Below, one piece after another: positions 20,923-33,334 of a stretch of DNA of 64,000 nt (position 1 is its first letter; every line of letters begins with the position of its first letter). Source of the stretch: Chromera velia. Its lineage: Eukaryota; Sar; Chromeraceae. A program made the translations under genes and the position numbers. The stretch lies in NCBI GenBank assembly GCA_018398765.1, contig JAHBMJ010005923.1:1-64000 (forward strand), read 5' to 3'. The notes beneath the pieces were generated by a model, which saw only the letters and a program-made list of their open reading frames with translations, ran no database searches and was not told the origin of the DNA.

Positions 20923-23082
20923 TCACGCAATGGCAGCATCAGCGGCCGGAAAAGCGTGCGTGTCTGTGTCTGTCTCTTTTTTGAATTCCCCATTTGTCTG
21001 TGCCGTCTCCTTTGCGCGCCCCTCAATGACCCCCCTGCAGAACAGCATGAGAATAGGAGAGAGAATAGACATGGCCGAGATCAACAGCCACATCATTTCA
21101 GGCCGTCTCCTCCCCCCGTGTTCGGGGCAGAACGTCTCGATCATCCACCCACTCATCCCCCCTGTCAACAAAGTTGCGAGGAATAAAGGGGCAGACGACA
21201 ACGCTATGTAGGTCCCCTCTCTGCCCTTCTCTGCCACGGAGACGGCATACTCGTAGAACCGAGGGGACCAAATGGCCTCCCCGATCGAGAGCAGCACAAC
21301 GAACAGAATCGACCTCTCGATCGAATGTCCACCTGCCAGTGCAAGGGGTGCAATGGCAGAGATGGCAGACCCGAAATTAATCATCGTCAGGGGTGACACG
21401 TGGGACATCGTGAATGCCAACACGGGCACTGCCGAGACGACAATCAACGGGTTCAATGCCAAGATCGATCCGTACATGACGTCCTTCCCAAACATTCTGA
21501 CCATGTACTTTGGGAAAGTGGCGTCCAAATGGCGGAACACCACACGAACTCCCAAGAGCAGAACGGTCAGGAGGAAGAACCTCCAAAAGGAAGCGGAGAG
21601 AAGGACGGAACGGTGGGCACCGAAGAGGCTGCTGCGCTGATCTGTCTTTGCTGTCTCCTTGTCAGATGAGGAGGGGGGGGAGGAACCTGTGAGGAATGAG
21701 GGAAGGCCAAAGAGGGTATCTTTCGAGGAAGAGAGATCGGCTCTTGGTCTCAATACATACCTCTTCTTCAATTTGCCTCCCTCAAGATCGGTTTTCTTTT
21801 CTGTTGCAAAAGAAAGATTCTCTCTTGTTGAGAGTGACTCACGAACAATTTTCTCCTCCCTCTCCTCTGTCGCCTGGCGAGACGAGGGGAGAGAAGTAGA
21901 GGGAAGAAGACTGTCACTTCTCACCGTCTCCCCCTGTCTACCTTCTCTTCCACTTCCATTGGCACTCTTACTCCCCTTCCTAGTTGATCTCAACAAAGGC
22001 ACACTCTCATCCATCGTCGTTACTTCGGGACAAGTATCGTCTCCCTCTGTCTCTCCCTCACACTCAAAGCTGCTTGTGCGGAGTGCAGCAAGGGAGAGGG
22101 CAGCGTGCGAGTGGGATGTAACGGGAGAGGGACGGCTCCCTTTCGATGATACGGAAGAGTCTGAGCAAGCAGGCGAGGGTCTTTTCCGAGAGCTCTCTGC
22201 TCCCGTGACTGTCCCCCCCTCCCCCTCCTCCCACACAGACGCAGGAACTTCCACCAGCTCAACGTCTCTGACCAGGAACACACTCGTCAACAGAGCCCCT
22301 AGAGTCATCAAAGCCCCACTCCCAATCAACAGACGGAAAGAGGACAGGTGGATCGTCCTTGGAGGCCCTGTTACCCGGTGCATTGGATCCTTGACACCTG
22401 TGGCGTAACCGAGGAGTTTCCAGAAGAGGTCGGGGAATGGGAGGGGAATGTCAAGGCCTGAGGGGAAAAACTGATGGAACGCGTCGATCGCTGGGGCTGC
22501 ACTGATAGCAGCGGCATTCATCATGACGTAGAAGAGGGAGTAGGCAAGGGTCTGGCACCCTGGGGGTGCGAATCTACGAATGCCAATTTGCATCACGGGA
22601 ATACCCATTGCACTGCCCACTGGGAGGGTGGAGAAGAGAATGAAGGACACGACACGAATGTCGGTGACGAAGGTGAGGACGAGACGGGACAGGAAAAGAA
22701 TGGAACACCCGAAGATCAACGACCGTTTCACCCCGAGACGATCGATCAAGGCACCAATCACAAGCCCGTAGGCAGACGTGAGCATTCCATACAGTCCGTA
22801 AGTCCATCCTGCTTCTTCATCGGTGAGTTCGTACTCATCCGATAGGAACAAAATGAGCGTATAAGAGAAGACAAAGTAGGCGTAACTCTCGAGAAATTTT
22901 AAGGCGAAGACAAGGAACAGTTCACGGGGACAACCCAGCAGCTCTACAAGTGCGGGTGACATGAACGCCCCAAGGCGCATGCGCTCCTTCTCCATCTTGC
23001 CTCCCGCTTGCTTGGCCCTCTTGATCGACTTACGCACTGGAGACCAAAGAGGGATACGTGTACAAGAGGCGAGAAGCCGCAC
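20923..23082 (-). CDS. Major facilitator superfamily-type membrane transporter
   Basis: A single 719-codon frame with about 12 hydrophobic segments in two clusters. Motif A of the superfamily is visible as GALIDRLGVKRS after the second segment. The two halves are separated by a long hydrophilic loop (roughly residues 290-480) rich in Ser, Arg and Glu, larger than in most MFS proteins. The first hydrophobic segment is LFLVFALKFLESYAYFVFSYTLILFL, and the preceding region is basic. The first Met gives a 30-residue basic leader; the in-frame Met of MEKERMRLGAF is a plausible alternative start. It would sit in a cell or organelle membrane; the substrate cannot be told. It is transcribed divergently from the kinesin gene, with about 525 bp between starts. 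No introns are seen, unlike its neighbour. Confidence 0.85.
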   Translation of the reverse strand: MRLLASCTRIPLWSPVRKSIKRAKQAGGKMEKERMRLGAFMSPALVELLGCPRELFLVFALKFLESYAYFVFSYTLILFLSDEYELTDEEAGWTYGLYGMLTSAYGLVIGALIDRLGVKRSLIFGCSILFLSRLVLTFVTDIRVVSFILFSTLPVGSAMGIPVMQIGIRRFAPPGCQTLAYSLFYVMMNAAAISAAPAIDAFHQFFPSGLDIPLPFPDLFWKLLGYATGVKDPMHRVTGPPRTIHLSSFRLLIGSGALMTLGALLTSVFLVRDVELVEVPASVWEEGEGGTVTGAESSRKRPSPACSDSSVSSKGSRPSPVTSHSHAALSLAALRTSSFECEGETEGDDTCPEVTTMDESVPLLRSTRKGSKSANGSGREGRQGETVRSDSLLPSTSLPSSRQATEEREEKIVRESLSTRENLSFATEKKTDLEGGKLKKRYVLRPRADLSSSKDTLFGLPSFLTGSSPPSSSDKETAKTDQRSSLFGAHRSVLLSASFWRFFLLTVLLLGVRVVFRHLDATFPKYMVRMFGKDVMYGSILALNPLIVVSAVPVLAFTMSHVSPLTMINFGSAISAIAPLALAGGHSIERSILFVVLLSIGEAIWSPRFYEYAVSVAEKGREGTYIALSSAPLFLATLLTGGMSGWMIETFCPEHGGRRRPEMMWLLISAMSILSPILMLFCRGVIEGRAKETAQTNGEFKKETDTDTHAFPAADAAIA

Positions 23083-23607
23083 CCCTCAACCGAAAAGAAA
23101 ATCGGGCTGAGGACGGCTCCTCGAACCCTTCTACAGGGAGGCCTAGCTAAGCTGCTGAAGATGTTTAGCGATGAGAGCCATGATCAGACACAGCCATGAG
23201 TCCCAAGAGCTGCAATCAGCCGAACAACAGGTCTAGCTTGTTCGTACGATCGATTCAATTAAGTTCAGTCTGCATATGTATGTCTGCATATGTCGATCTG
23301 CATGATTCTGCATGCATGACTGAAAATGCATGCATGACTGATATATATGCATGCTCGCACGAAGTTTTGGGGAGAAGCTTGAGGGGCACATTTTCAAAAA
23401 CCTGACCTGCAACGTACATATGAGGACCTTTGGTCAGAGTGTCAGATTTGCTGAATCACCGATCACGTCTGCTCACTTGAATCTCCAGCTACTAAGGTTC
23501 TCCTTGTTCACAAACCTCACGAAGCTGTCTTGAACATGTGTTAGACTGGTTCATGCCCGCTTTGCTTTCCTTTTTCTACTCGAACGTTCGCTTAAACGAC
23601 GAACAAG
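23083..23607. promoter_or_regulatory. Divergent intergenic region with TGCATGCA motifs
   Basis: This lies between two divergent genes and should hold both promoters. Between about 23270 and 23360 there are repeated GCATATG, TGCATGCATGAC (twice) and ATGCATGC motifs. TGCATGCA-like sites are known targets of AP2 factors in Apicomplexa; a role here is inference. Confidence 0.45.
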
Positions 23608-25740
23608 ATGGATCCAACAAACAAGCAGGGCACTGACACGAATGTGCGGGTTGCAGTCAGGATCCGTCCCCTCCTCCAGAAGGAGATCAGCAGCAACGAG
23701 AGGATTACGACAAGAACCATCCCAGAGAACAGACAGGTCGTCGTGCAGTCGACGCGCCATGCTTTCACCTTCGACCACGTAAGTCTGCACCCTCAGGCAG
23801 CACTTGAAAGAGGGAAGATATTCAACGATTGTAGATATATATATAGGCGTACGAGTTATTGTATATTCTCTTCTGCAGGTATTCGAGATGGCGTCAACGC
23901 AACAGCAGATCTACGATGAAACCGTTCAGTCCCTGGTTGCTGGGTGTTTTGAAGGGTACAATGCCACTGTGTTGGCTTATGGGCAGACAGGTAAGCGTGT
24001 TGTTCTTCTCGTGCAACACTTGTCACTGTTGCTTCTTCCTTCAGACAAACAACACTCATCTGCACACTTCGCGCTGCTCTTAAGGCAGGCCCGTCTACGC
24101 ATTTCGTCTTCGTGACTCATAGTCTGCTGTCTTTGTGTTGTGCAATCGCTGTCAGAGGCCCTACATACGGACGCTTCCCTTTCACATTGTGTACGTCTCT
24201 CTCCCATCGACGCACGCACTCTCTCCCTGATTGTTTCTGCCCCTCCGTTTGTCTCGCTTTCCGTGGCGTCGTGTCTCAGTGTTTGTGTTTGAAAGCTCAT
24301 GCCTCACTGTGTCTCGTCTTTCAGTGTGTTAGTCTCTTTTGCTCCTTCGCGTGGCATCGTTCTTGTTTTCGCCTCAGAGATCCACTGTACGTAAAGATAA
24401 TCTCTCCCATTACCCTTTCTGCAGGTTCTGGAAAGACTTTCACGATGGGGACTTCCCTGGAGGCCTCGGGAGTTCGATCGAGTTCTCCATCCTCCTCCCT
24501 AGAGAGAAGCAAGAGGGAAAGGGACAGCGACGCTTTTGCATTTGATCCATCCCGATTCGAGGAGGCCGGCATTATCCCTAGGGTCATTGTGGACATCTTC
24601 AAGAGAATAGAGGAAGCCAAGAAACAAGCGGGGGGGGGCTCTGCAGCTGCTGTGGAGTACACTGTGGGAGTTTGCTTCCTTGAGATTCACAACGAAGACG
24701 TCAAAGACCTTCTCCATCCAGAGACACCCTCAAGGCAAATTGCCATCAGAGAAGACTTCAATGGAAACATTTTGGTCACGGGAGTGCAGGTACGTCCTTC
24801 TGTTTTTCCTTCCTTGTTTCCTTTCTTCCTCTTTTTTTTTTCAACCTTTTTGGAAAGATGTTTTGTGTCTGTATGATCTTCTGCCTGTGCGCAGGTGGGC
24901 TGGTCTTTCCGCAGTCTATATGCTTGCCTGTCTGTCTGACTGTCCATCTATCTGTCTGCTTGTCTGTCTCCATTTCCCCCCTTCCTTTGCTATTTCTTGC
25001 CAGGGCATGTATTCTCACGTCTACTCTGTCTGGTCCCTGATCAATCTGTTTGTTTGCCTGTCCGTCTGTCGACGTGCAGGTAGAGACTGTCGACTCTGTC
25101 TCTTCTCTGATGTCTGCCCTCATGCGGGGAATGCACTTCCGGGCCACAGCAGCAACGAACGTGAACGAGCGGTCATCCCGGTCCCATGCGATCTTCTCTG
25201 TGTTGATCGAACAGTCACGAGCCTCTCCCCTGCACCAGGAGGGGGAGGACAAGGGCACTAAAGAGACGGGGCCTGCTGCTGGGGCGGGTGCGGGAGTGGC
25301 TGGAGACAGGGAGCATGGAGAGAACCAGAGTGGTTGTCCGTCTCCTCTGGTGGTGCGTCGCAGTGGCCTCGGCACGTCTGCAGCCGTGGCCCCCCATTCC
25401 CGACAGCACACGTCGCTTTCGCATTCCCAGTCGTTTGCAGACGCGGACGGAGAGGTTGACGGGGCGGTGTTGAGGTACAGAGCGGCGAAATTCCATCTGG
25501 TAGATCTGGCGGGAAGTGAGCGTGCGAAGCGCACAGGAGCAGCCGGGGCCCGTCTGAAGGAGAGCGTGTCGATCAACAGCGGGCTGTTGGCGCTTGGGAA
25601 TGTGATTAGTGCCTTGGGCAAGGTCTCGGGGGGTAAGGGGGGGAAGGGCGTGTTGGGGCAGTCGTGTGTGGGCGACAGGGAGAGAGACCGCATTCATGTC
25701 CCGTATAGACAATCGAAGCTGACGAGACTACTGCAGGTGC

Positions 25741-25784
<44 letters not shown>

Positions 25785-28700
25785 CTCTCTCTCTGTGTGT
25801 GTGTGTGTGTGTGCGTGCGTGTACGTGCGGGGGCTCTGTGTGCCAAGTAGGGTGTTTCTTCCTTGTTTCAATCGGTTCAAACGATCAGACTGATAACAAA
25901 GCCTAGATGCCACACGAGATGCAGTACAGGCAAACAGTCAGGCGCCCAGATCGACTCACGCGGTCTTTTCTGTTTCCAATCCCCTTAATTGAGGGCCTCT
26001 TTCTGCGCTAAGAGAAAGTGAGGTTCCCAGTGTCCCCAAACCTTATTTCCTGTCGGTCCCCCTTTCTATTCGCGCTGACTGCAGGACTCCCTCGGTGGTA
26101 ACAGCAGGACCTTGATGATTGCCTGCATCTCTCCCTCTGAGTTTTCCTCCGAGGAGACGGTGAACACCCTCAAGTACGCCAACAGGGCCAGGAACATCAA
26201 AAATAGACCCGTCGTCAACAGAGACCCCAGAGCAGCGAAGATTGTGGCCATGCAGGTCGGTCACAGCTGGGCTGGAAGAGGGGAGAGAGAGGGGTGGAAT
26301 GGAAGAGTGAAGGATGGACAGGAATCGGTTGGCTTGTGCCGTGTCAATCTCTCGCACGCCTTTTTGTGTTATTCTACCTTTCTGTGTCGCATTTGTCTCT
26401 ATCACTTGTCTGCCACAAAACCCCTGTTTTCCTGCCTACCTGCCTGCAGGACGAGATCGAGGCTCTGCGTTCTGAGCTGTTGAGGTACCAGAACTCGATG
26501 AACCTTCCTGTGGATCGGCACAGGGGGGGGAGGGAGGGGGGAAGGGAAACGTCTTTCTCGTCTGACGAGGCGGAGGGAGGGGAGGGGGGCAGGGAGAGAG
26601 CGGAGGGGGACCGGGAAGAAGAAGGAGAGGGAAGAAGACACAGGAAAGACGATAAGGGGGTCGACCTCAGTGTCGTGGAAGAGTACATGCAGGTAGGTAT
26701 GGGGTGTGTGAATCTGGCTGAGGGAGGGGAGGCAGTGAAAAGCAAGTTTTGAATAGGAACTATCCGACCGGTGTTTACATCCCCCCTTCGAATGATCCTA
26801 GCCAATACTCCCCCCAGAGAAGGATCTTCTATCCTCTTGTTGGTTCTGTTTGGATTCAATCTCCTCAACGGCGTCAAATCAATTGGCCTTTTCTGCGTCA
26901 ACAATTGCAATCCAGCTAAAGTACAAGTATTCGCACATGTTTTCGGTGGCCTTCTTTCTCATTGTTTGCTGCAGTCTGTGCTGAAGCGGGAGACCGATTT
27001 GTGGAGCGAGAAGGTCCGAGAACTGGAAGTGACCAACGAGGCCATCAAAACTAGGGTCAGTCAGTCAGTCTTTCTCTCAGTCAGTGAGTGAGTGAGTCAG
27101 TCAGTCTCTCTCTCAGAGAGTGAGTGAGTCACTCAGCTAGAGTAGGGCAGTCGGGCTGTTTGAGTGTGGAGGGTGAGTGAGGGGGGAGAGAAACAAAGAA
27201 GGGCTCCTCCGTTCTGTATGAATCTTCTACCATCCTGAGAGTTTGACTGTGTTTACTTTTTGCAGATCTCGGAGAGTGAAAAGAGAGTCGTTGCTGCTTC
27301 CGAAGCTGCCGCGTCTGCCCGAGAGGACTACGAGAGTCTCCACTCGGCCCTCCAGAAGGCCTACAAAGAACTTCAGAGCCTCCAGCAACAACAGGCGGCG
27401 TCTCCACCTCCCTCGTCGCCTCGCCAGGTCGGTTGAGTGGCTGAGACTTTTGAAGAATTCGAGACTGCACTCAGCGATACGTTTTTTGTTTTTGTGTCAG
27501 GGGATGATATAACCAGCGAGGGAAGAGGAGGGGGTCAGCGCTATAGTCGCATGCTCTAGTCGTATGAGGTTTTGTGCTGCCTATTTGGATTCTGCGTCCC
27601 TCGTTTCTTTGAGAAAACAATCCGGACTCCCTTTGTGCTCTCACTTCCCTTCTCCTTTCCGTTCTCCTGTCGTCCCATTTTTGCTGCGTACAACAGGCGG
27701 TCGAAGGCAGTGGAGCGCGTCGGGTCTCCAACGGTCCTCTCGCGTCTGTCCTCTCCGAGTTGGGGCGGGCCCTCCGTCCCGCCTCCCAGCCAGACCCACT
27801 CCAGGGTTCTGCGACTCCCATTCCTGTTCATAGAGACAGAGGTCGGACGTCCGTCTCACCCTCCCAAGCCAGAGAGAGAGCAGGGGATCGTGGAGGGTCT
27901 CTGTCACCTCTGGGGGGCTCGGTGTCTTCACAGAAAAGCCGTAGGGGGAACGGAAATCCTCCTGTGGGTGGGAAGAAGACAGTGAGACTTTCGTTCTCGT
28001 CAGACAGAGGCGTTCCTGGATCTTCGTCTTCCTCTTCCTCTGATTTGAATTTAGTGTGTCCTGTGCCTCTGTCGAAGTTTTCTTCAGGGCACCAAAAGGA
28101 GAAAAGCGGGGTGCATGGGGAGAAGAAGAGTGTCAGCCCGAAAGCCAGCGGCGGGCTTGGCAGAGGGAAGTCTCCTGACCGGGCTGCCTCAAACTCCCCT
28201 CCTATGCAGGGACGAACACTCGGAGAGGGGGGGGGAGAGGGGTCGACCTCAATGGCGAGTCTCCGAAAGCTGCAGCAGAGAAGGGACAAAGAAAAAGGAG
28301 GTGAGGGCTCAGGTGTGCAGCAGCAGGAGGAAAGAGAGGGAGGAGGCATGGCGGCAGGTGGAGCGGGAGGTGTCTCGTCGGTGTCCCTTCAGAGTGCTCG
28401 TAGGGACTCTCTGTGTCTGGTGAGGCAGTATTTGGAGTCCATCAACCGACTTGAGAGTGGACAGCTGGAACAGGCCAAACAGGTAGCTAGATGAATGGGT
28501 CGAATGGGAGACTGGGCTGCTTGACGAAATGAGTGCTTCAGGGGACATTGCAAGCGTGTGAATTGTCCGTATAGACTGACGGGTCGACAGGTAAAGGGAA
28601 AGTGCTAGAGAGGTTTGACTGAGAGGTGTTTACAAGAAGGTTCGAACTTCGTTGGTCTGTCGGTTCCCTCCCGAGGAAGGCATCTACTTTGAGAGAGTGA

Positions 28701-29625
28701 TATGTTTTACATCACAACGTCTGTCCATGTATGTGATGAAGACCCCTATCCTTTCATTCTTCTCTTTCCGTCCTTCTGCTCTTTCCGTCTGCAGATCTCC
28801 CGTCTCCAGGAGATGTTGGCATTCTCATTATCCATGTGATTTTTTTTTCATAATTAAATCAGATTTGATCTAATTTAATTAATTCTGTTCTTTCCGTCTG
28901 CAGATCTCCCGTCTCCAGGAGATGTTGGCAGAGGCGCGAGGGTCTGCCATCAAGGCCGAGGAAGCCCTGGCGGAGAGGGAGGAGCAGAGCTCGGGACTGC
29001 ACGACCAACTCGCACAGGCAGTTGCAGAATTGAGAACTCTGAGGAGTGAACGGGACGCTCTGGATGCGCAGCTCCGGTTGATGCGGCACGAATTTGCGCA
29101 ACAACAGCAGCAGAGTAGAAAAGGAGGAAGGGGACGATCATCAGGCGGTGCGTCTGCGAAGTCGGGTATAACTTCTGGGGGAGTCAGGGGAGAGGAGGCC
29201 GCGTCATCTCGGGCGTTCTCTGTCCCCCCCGCGTCTGCAGCCTCTGGATCTGTTGGGCCTGGGGGTGGAGAGGCGAAAGGGGGGGTGGAGAGAGAAATGG
29301 GAAGGGAGGAAGACCGGGCGGTGAGGCAGGAGCTGCAGGCCTCAGTAAGACGACAGGCAGAACTCGAGAAGACCCTCCAGGTCCGTTGGGAACTAGGGTG
29401 GGGGGTGGGCAATTCCTTCTTCTTGTTTTTCGTGCGCTTTGAGGAAAAGTTTTTTTTTTTTCGCGACGTGCTTGGTATTCTCTGCTGTACCGACGAATGG
29501 AGGTCTTCGCTGTTACACGCAATGAAACTCAAAGCAAGTCCCTGCATGCCTTTCTTGGGTGGGCAGACATCCTTCAACATCCAAATTACTTCTTTCCTCA
29601 TTCCCACATGCCCGATTCCCCTCCC

Positions 29626-29657
<32 letters not shown>

Positions 29658-30725
29658 GCAGGGATTTGAGGTCGAGGCTCGATGCAAGGAGAGGCTGATG
29701 TCGGACCTTGTTAAGGCAGAACTGGAATGGCACAAGGTTAGTGAGGGAGGGGCCAGGGGAGAGGATGAGTCTGTGGGGTCTCTTGCGTCGGGTTTTGTTT
29801 TTCAATGCGCTGTTTGACGCCTTGTCTCAGGCTGTTGTGCCTGAGATTAAATCAGCACGAAGAAGACCTGTTCTACATCTGTTTGCATTTTTCCTTTGTT
29901 GCATCACCCTAGCTCTTCCCGCTCTGCAGGTGAGAGGATACTATGAGACAAAACTCCGTCGCATGGAGAAGCAGCTGGCGGCAGAGCAGAAGAGTGTGCA
30001 GAGTCTGCTGAAGGAGAATGCAGAGGCGTCAGAGGGGGAGTGTGGGGCGTCTCTGAAGGAGAAACTTGAACAGGTCAGAGGGAGGAAGAGAAGAGGGGAG
30101 GCGGCAAATGACCCCTTTTCATAGCACACTTCGCATTCCACTGCCTTCTTCACTTCGGCTGTCTCAGCTCTCTTTTTTTGTCATTTCCTTATTTTCCTCG
30201 TGGAATTGCCAATTTGTCGTCTTGTTGATGTAACGTGCTTTTGAGAATTCTGGTTACTTTCTTGCACGCATCCACTGTAGATTGCGGACACGAGAACAAA
30301 ATATTGTGTGAATGCATGAGAGGAGTGTACTCTTCCCTGCTTGCGGTTCTCTGCAGATAGAGAACCTGAGGCAAAGGCAGCGGGAGTATTCCCGTCTCCT
30401 TCAGGACAGGGAGAGGGACGATAGACGTCTCCGGTCATTGGAGCAGGAGGTTGAGAGGGTCCGAAGGCAGCAGGCGATCGTGGAAAGAGAACTGGAGGAG
30501 GAGGTGCAGAGAGCCACAGAATTAAGGGCACACTCCAGAAAGGTCAGTGGGGGGTTAGAGGGATGGGATGGTTGTTTGGCAGTGATACGAGAGATCTGAA
30601 TGGAAACGACAGACTCGCTTTTAAGGAGACTAACGACATGGAAATATGGCAAAAAGAGTCTTTCCCTGGTCCTGCTCAAGTCGACTTCTTGATGCGGAGA
30701 TTTCTCTCGCCTTTGTACCTTCCAT

Positions 30726-30762
<37 letters not shown>

Positions 30763-33334
30763 CTGTGTGTATGACATGAGAGGCATAGTGTAAAGTTCTC
30801 ACGGCATTAAATTGCTACTGCTGGCTGTGTCACTCTTTTGAATCTTGTCCTCTTGAAACGAACGTTTGGCACCCGCTTGCCTGCAGAGTCAGAGAGATGG
30901 TCAGACGAGCGGAGCATCCAGGCCAGTCTCCATCCCCGTCTCTGAAAAGGGTCCCCGGAAAGTTCCTCCCTCCTCCCAAGAAACCCAACCAGGTTCCACT
31001 GCAGTTGCGGCCTCCGTCTCCCCCCTTCCCTCCAGGCCCTCTACCTGTGTCAGGACTGACGGGAAGCCCACAGAGAGAAGGGAGGGCCCACTCCCGACTG
31101 GCCAAAGGGCCCCGGCAGAGTCCAGTCGGAAGGAGACGGGGGCATCGCTTTTGCGTGCTCGATTTTCTGATACTGCGGAGTTGCCCTCTGAGAAAGTGAC
31201 ACACAAAGACGAGGGCCCCAGTCCAGCCTCCAAGTCCACAGAGACGGCACCCACTGCCACTTCTTCCTTTGAGCCTGGCTTCGTCTCTGTTGACACCCAC
31301 GAGAAAGGCCCCGGCAAGCAGGCTGTACAGGTCGAGAGAGAGCAGAAGATAGTAGAAGAGGCTCCTCAGTTCCATGCCCTGCCTGCAGAAGGACTCCCTT
31401 CGCTTTCTTTGCAGTCTGGGAAAGAAAAGTCTGAAGAAAAGGGACCAGGGGCCCCGGCAAAGCCCCTCCACTCTGCTGTGGCTTCCGACCTTGCAGAATC
31501 AGCCCGTCTCCCCACTTGTCCCTCTTCTCAGTCAAAAGCAGATTCTGCAGAAAAACCCAAGAAGGCAGCCGAGAAGACAGGTAACCAAATGAAAGATCCG
31601 CTTTCTTCGCTTTCTCTCAGTGCTGAAGAAGGAGAACAAAAAGTCACCGACTCGACGCCAAAATCAGCAGAACTCCCGAAGCCTCCCGGGCAGGATGTCT
31701 CCACAGAGAAGAAACCTTCTTTGACATCCACAGACCCAGCTTCAGTTCAGACAGTTCAACCAAAGACCCAAACGACAGCTTCCACAGACGTCCCCAATGC
31801 TCGGCCGTGGGGTTCTGAAAAGACCCACGCTGATCCTTCCCACACCACAGGTGAACCACAAAAAGGACTCATCAAATCGCCCTCTCCCGCCTTCCAACAG
31901 TGTACAAAGATTACCGAACCCGCTCCGTCAACCCCCTCCAGACCCCCTCAGAAGAATCCCCCCACCCCCTTTCGAACTACCTGTGCAGACCCCCTCACGA
32001 AGTCCTCTAGACCCTCCTCAAAAGATTCATCCGAAAAAGGACAACACCAACTGCTGTCTGAAGGTCCCAACAACAGATTGCCCAATGTTGTTTTGGCCTT
32101 CTCTCCCCCAGGGAAAATGGCAGAACCACCGGCCCAACCGGATCACCCACGGGATTCCCTTTCACTTCCAGACAGACCCAGACAGGCGGCTCAACCAGCG
32201 AGCGTTGCCGCCCTCAGTCCAGCACCGCCGCTCGCAGAGCCCCCCCACTGCACGCGCGGTCCCTCTGCAAAGCACGCACGCCAAGGCAACTGGAGTGACG
32301 CACGTCCCCACCCGGATACTCTCCAAAAGTCCCCCCCGAGTGAGAAGACAACGACCACAAAACCCAAAACGATCACCCCTGTGAACAGTGCACGAAAACA
32401 AAAAGCTCCCCCAGCATCCCTTCAGCTTCCATCTTTCGGCATCTCTGCGAGGGTCACTGCATCCACCCCTGTACCCAATCAAAAACTTCCCTCAGAGGAT
32501 CCCCTTCCCGACTCACTCTCCTTCCTCGCCCTTCTCCATTCGGAAAGAAGCAAAGAAGAAATTAGTCAAAGGGGAGACACTCAAAAAGAACTACAAGCGA
32601 AGTACACGCGGAAAAACACAGAGCACAACAGTCTCACAAATCTGCCCCGCCTTCCTTCCACTACTGATGGAAAGGAGAAACCATCACGAGTCCTTTCTGT
32701 CCCTTCGTCCTCTTCCCTCCTCCCGCCCAATCCACCCAACGCCTCCGCACCCCCATCAGCTAAACCTTCTCCGCCTCTCCATTCCTCCTCCTCTCCACGG
32801 TCTCCCGGCCTTCCTGTCCACCACACACAGCCTCAAACACAGACGCGTCAAAGCCTTCCGCCGCCGACGACAAGTGCTAACGCCTCTCTGACCAAAAGAC
32901 GCCAGCCGACCGCAGACCCCCAGACCTCCTTTCCCCAATCTCCTGCCACTCAGCAGAGCCCCCCCACACCAAGCCCCAGACGCGCACGGTCGCCCTGCAC
33001 TGCCAAGGCAAAGGCAAAACCTGACTCCTGCACTCTACCGAAACTTCCCCCCTCTGCGTCTTCAGCAAGAGCAGAAACAGAGACGGGACCTCCTGTGGCA
33101 AGAGAAGCAAACGGGGCCCTGAAGCCGTCCCCTCACGCGAGTGACTCTGCGGAGAGGGGCGTGGGGCCTCAGGACGGGAAAACGACTGCAAAGCGCACAA
33201 TTGCCCGCTCGAAGTCGCGAGCCTTGATGGTGGGGGGGATGGGGATTGTTGGAAGCATTGGGTTTATTCCACCTGCTCCTGTTCAGCCCGTAAAAGTGGA
33301 AAATGTCGCACAGTCTTCTATTGGGCCAAATTGA
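23608..33334 (+). CDS. Kinesin-4 family motor protein
   Basis: Fourteen exons join into about 2025 codons: 23608-23778, 23879-23990, 24425-24789, 25080-25736, 26085-26255, 26450-26692, 26975-27055, 27266-27427, 27697-28482, 28904-29380, 29662-29736, 29930-30073, 30357-30542 and 30887-33334. All introns are phase 0 except the one splitting the P-loop. The N-terminal motor has [44 protein letters not shown] (switch I), [14 protein letters not shown] (switch II), [13 protein letters not shown] and [20 protein letters not shown], a pattern typical of the kinesin-4 (KIF4/KIF21) group. An insert of about 75 residues separates switch I from switch II. Exons 6-13 encode mainly coiled coil. The last exon is an 815-residue Pro/Ser/Lys-rich tail, probably disordered. 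It should be an ATP-driven microtubule motor. Confidence 0.95.
25741..25818. repeat. (CT)n(GT)n microsatellite after a kinesin donor site
   Basis: The repeat begins a few bases after the GTGCGT donor of the exon ending at 25736. It is wholly intronic. Confidence 0.85.
28774..28930 (+). repeat. Duplicated kinesin splice acceptor and exon start
   Basis: A 48-bp segment with one mismatch occurs at 28774-28821 and 28883-28930, 109 bp apart. It contains the pyrimidine tract, TGCAG acceptor and first 27 exon bases. The second copy joins the open exon; the first runs into an in-frame TGA, so it would be a decoy. AT-rich sequence separates them. Confidence 0.85.
29628..29661. repeat. (TCTG)n repeat forming a kinesin 3' splice site
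   Basis: About eight TCTG units run directly into CAG of the acceptor for the exon at 29662, so the tetranucleotide array itself supplies the pyrimidine tract. Confidence 0.8.
30731..30770. repeat. (GT)n microsatellite in the last kinesin intron
   Basis: A pure GT run of about 30 bases, within the intron 30543-30886. Confidence 0.85.

Noticed and set aside
21659-22408. 249-codon plus-strand ORF as a gene
   Set aside because: Antisense to the transporter's hydrophilic loop, which explains its Ser/Leu bias; no motif of its own.
31050-31535. Minus-strand ORFs opposite the last kinesin exon
   Set aside because: Shadow frames of a Pro/Ser-rich exon that is linked in phase to the upstream kinesin exons.
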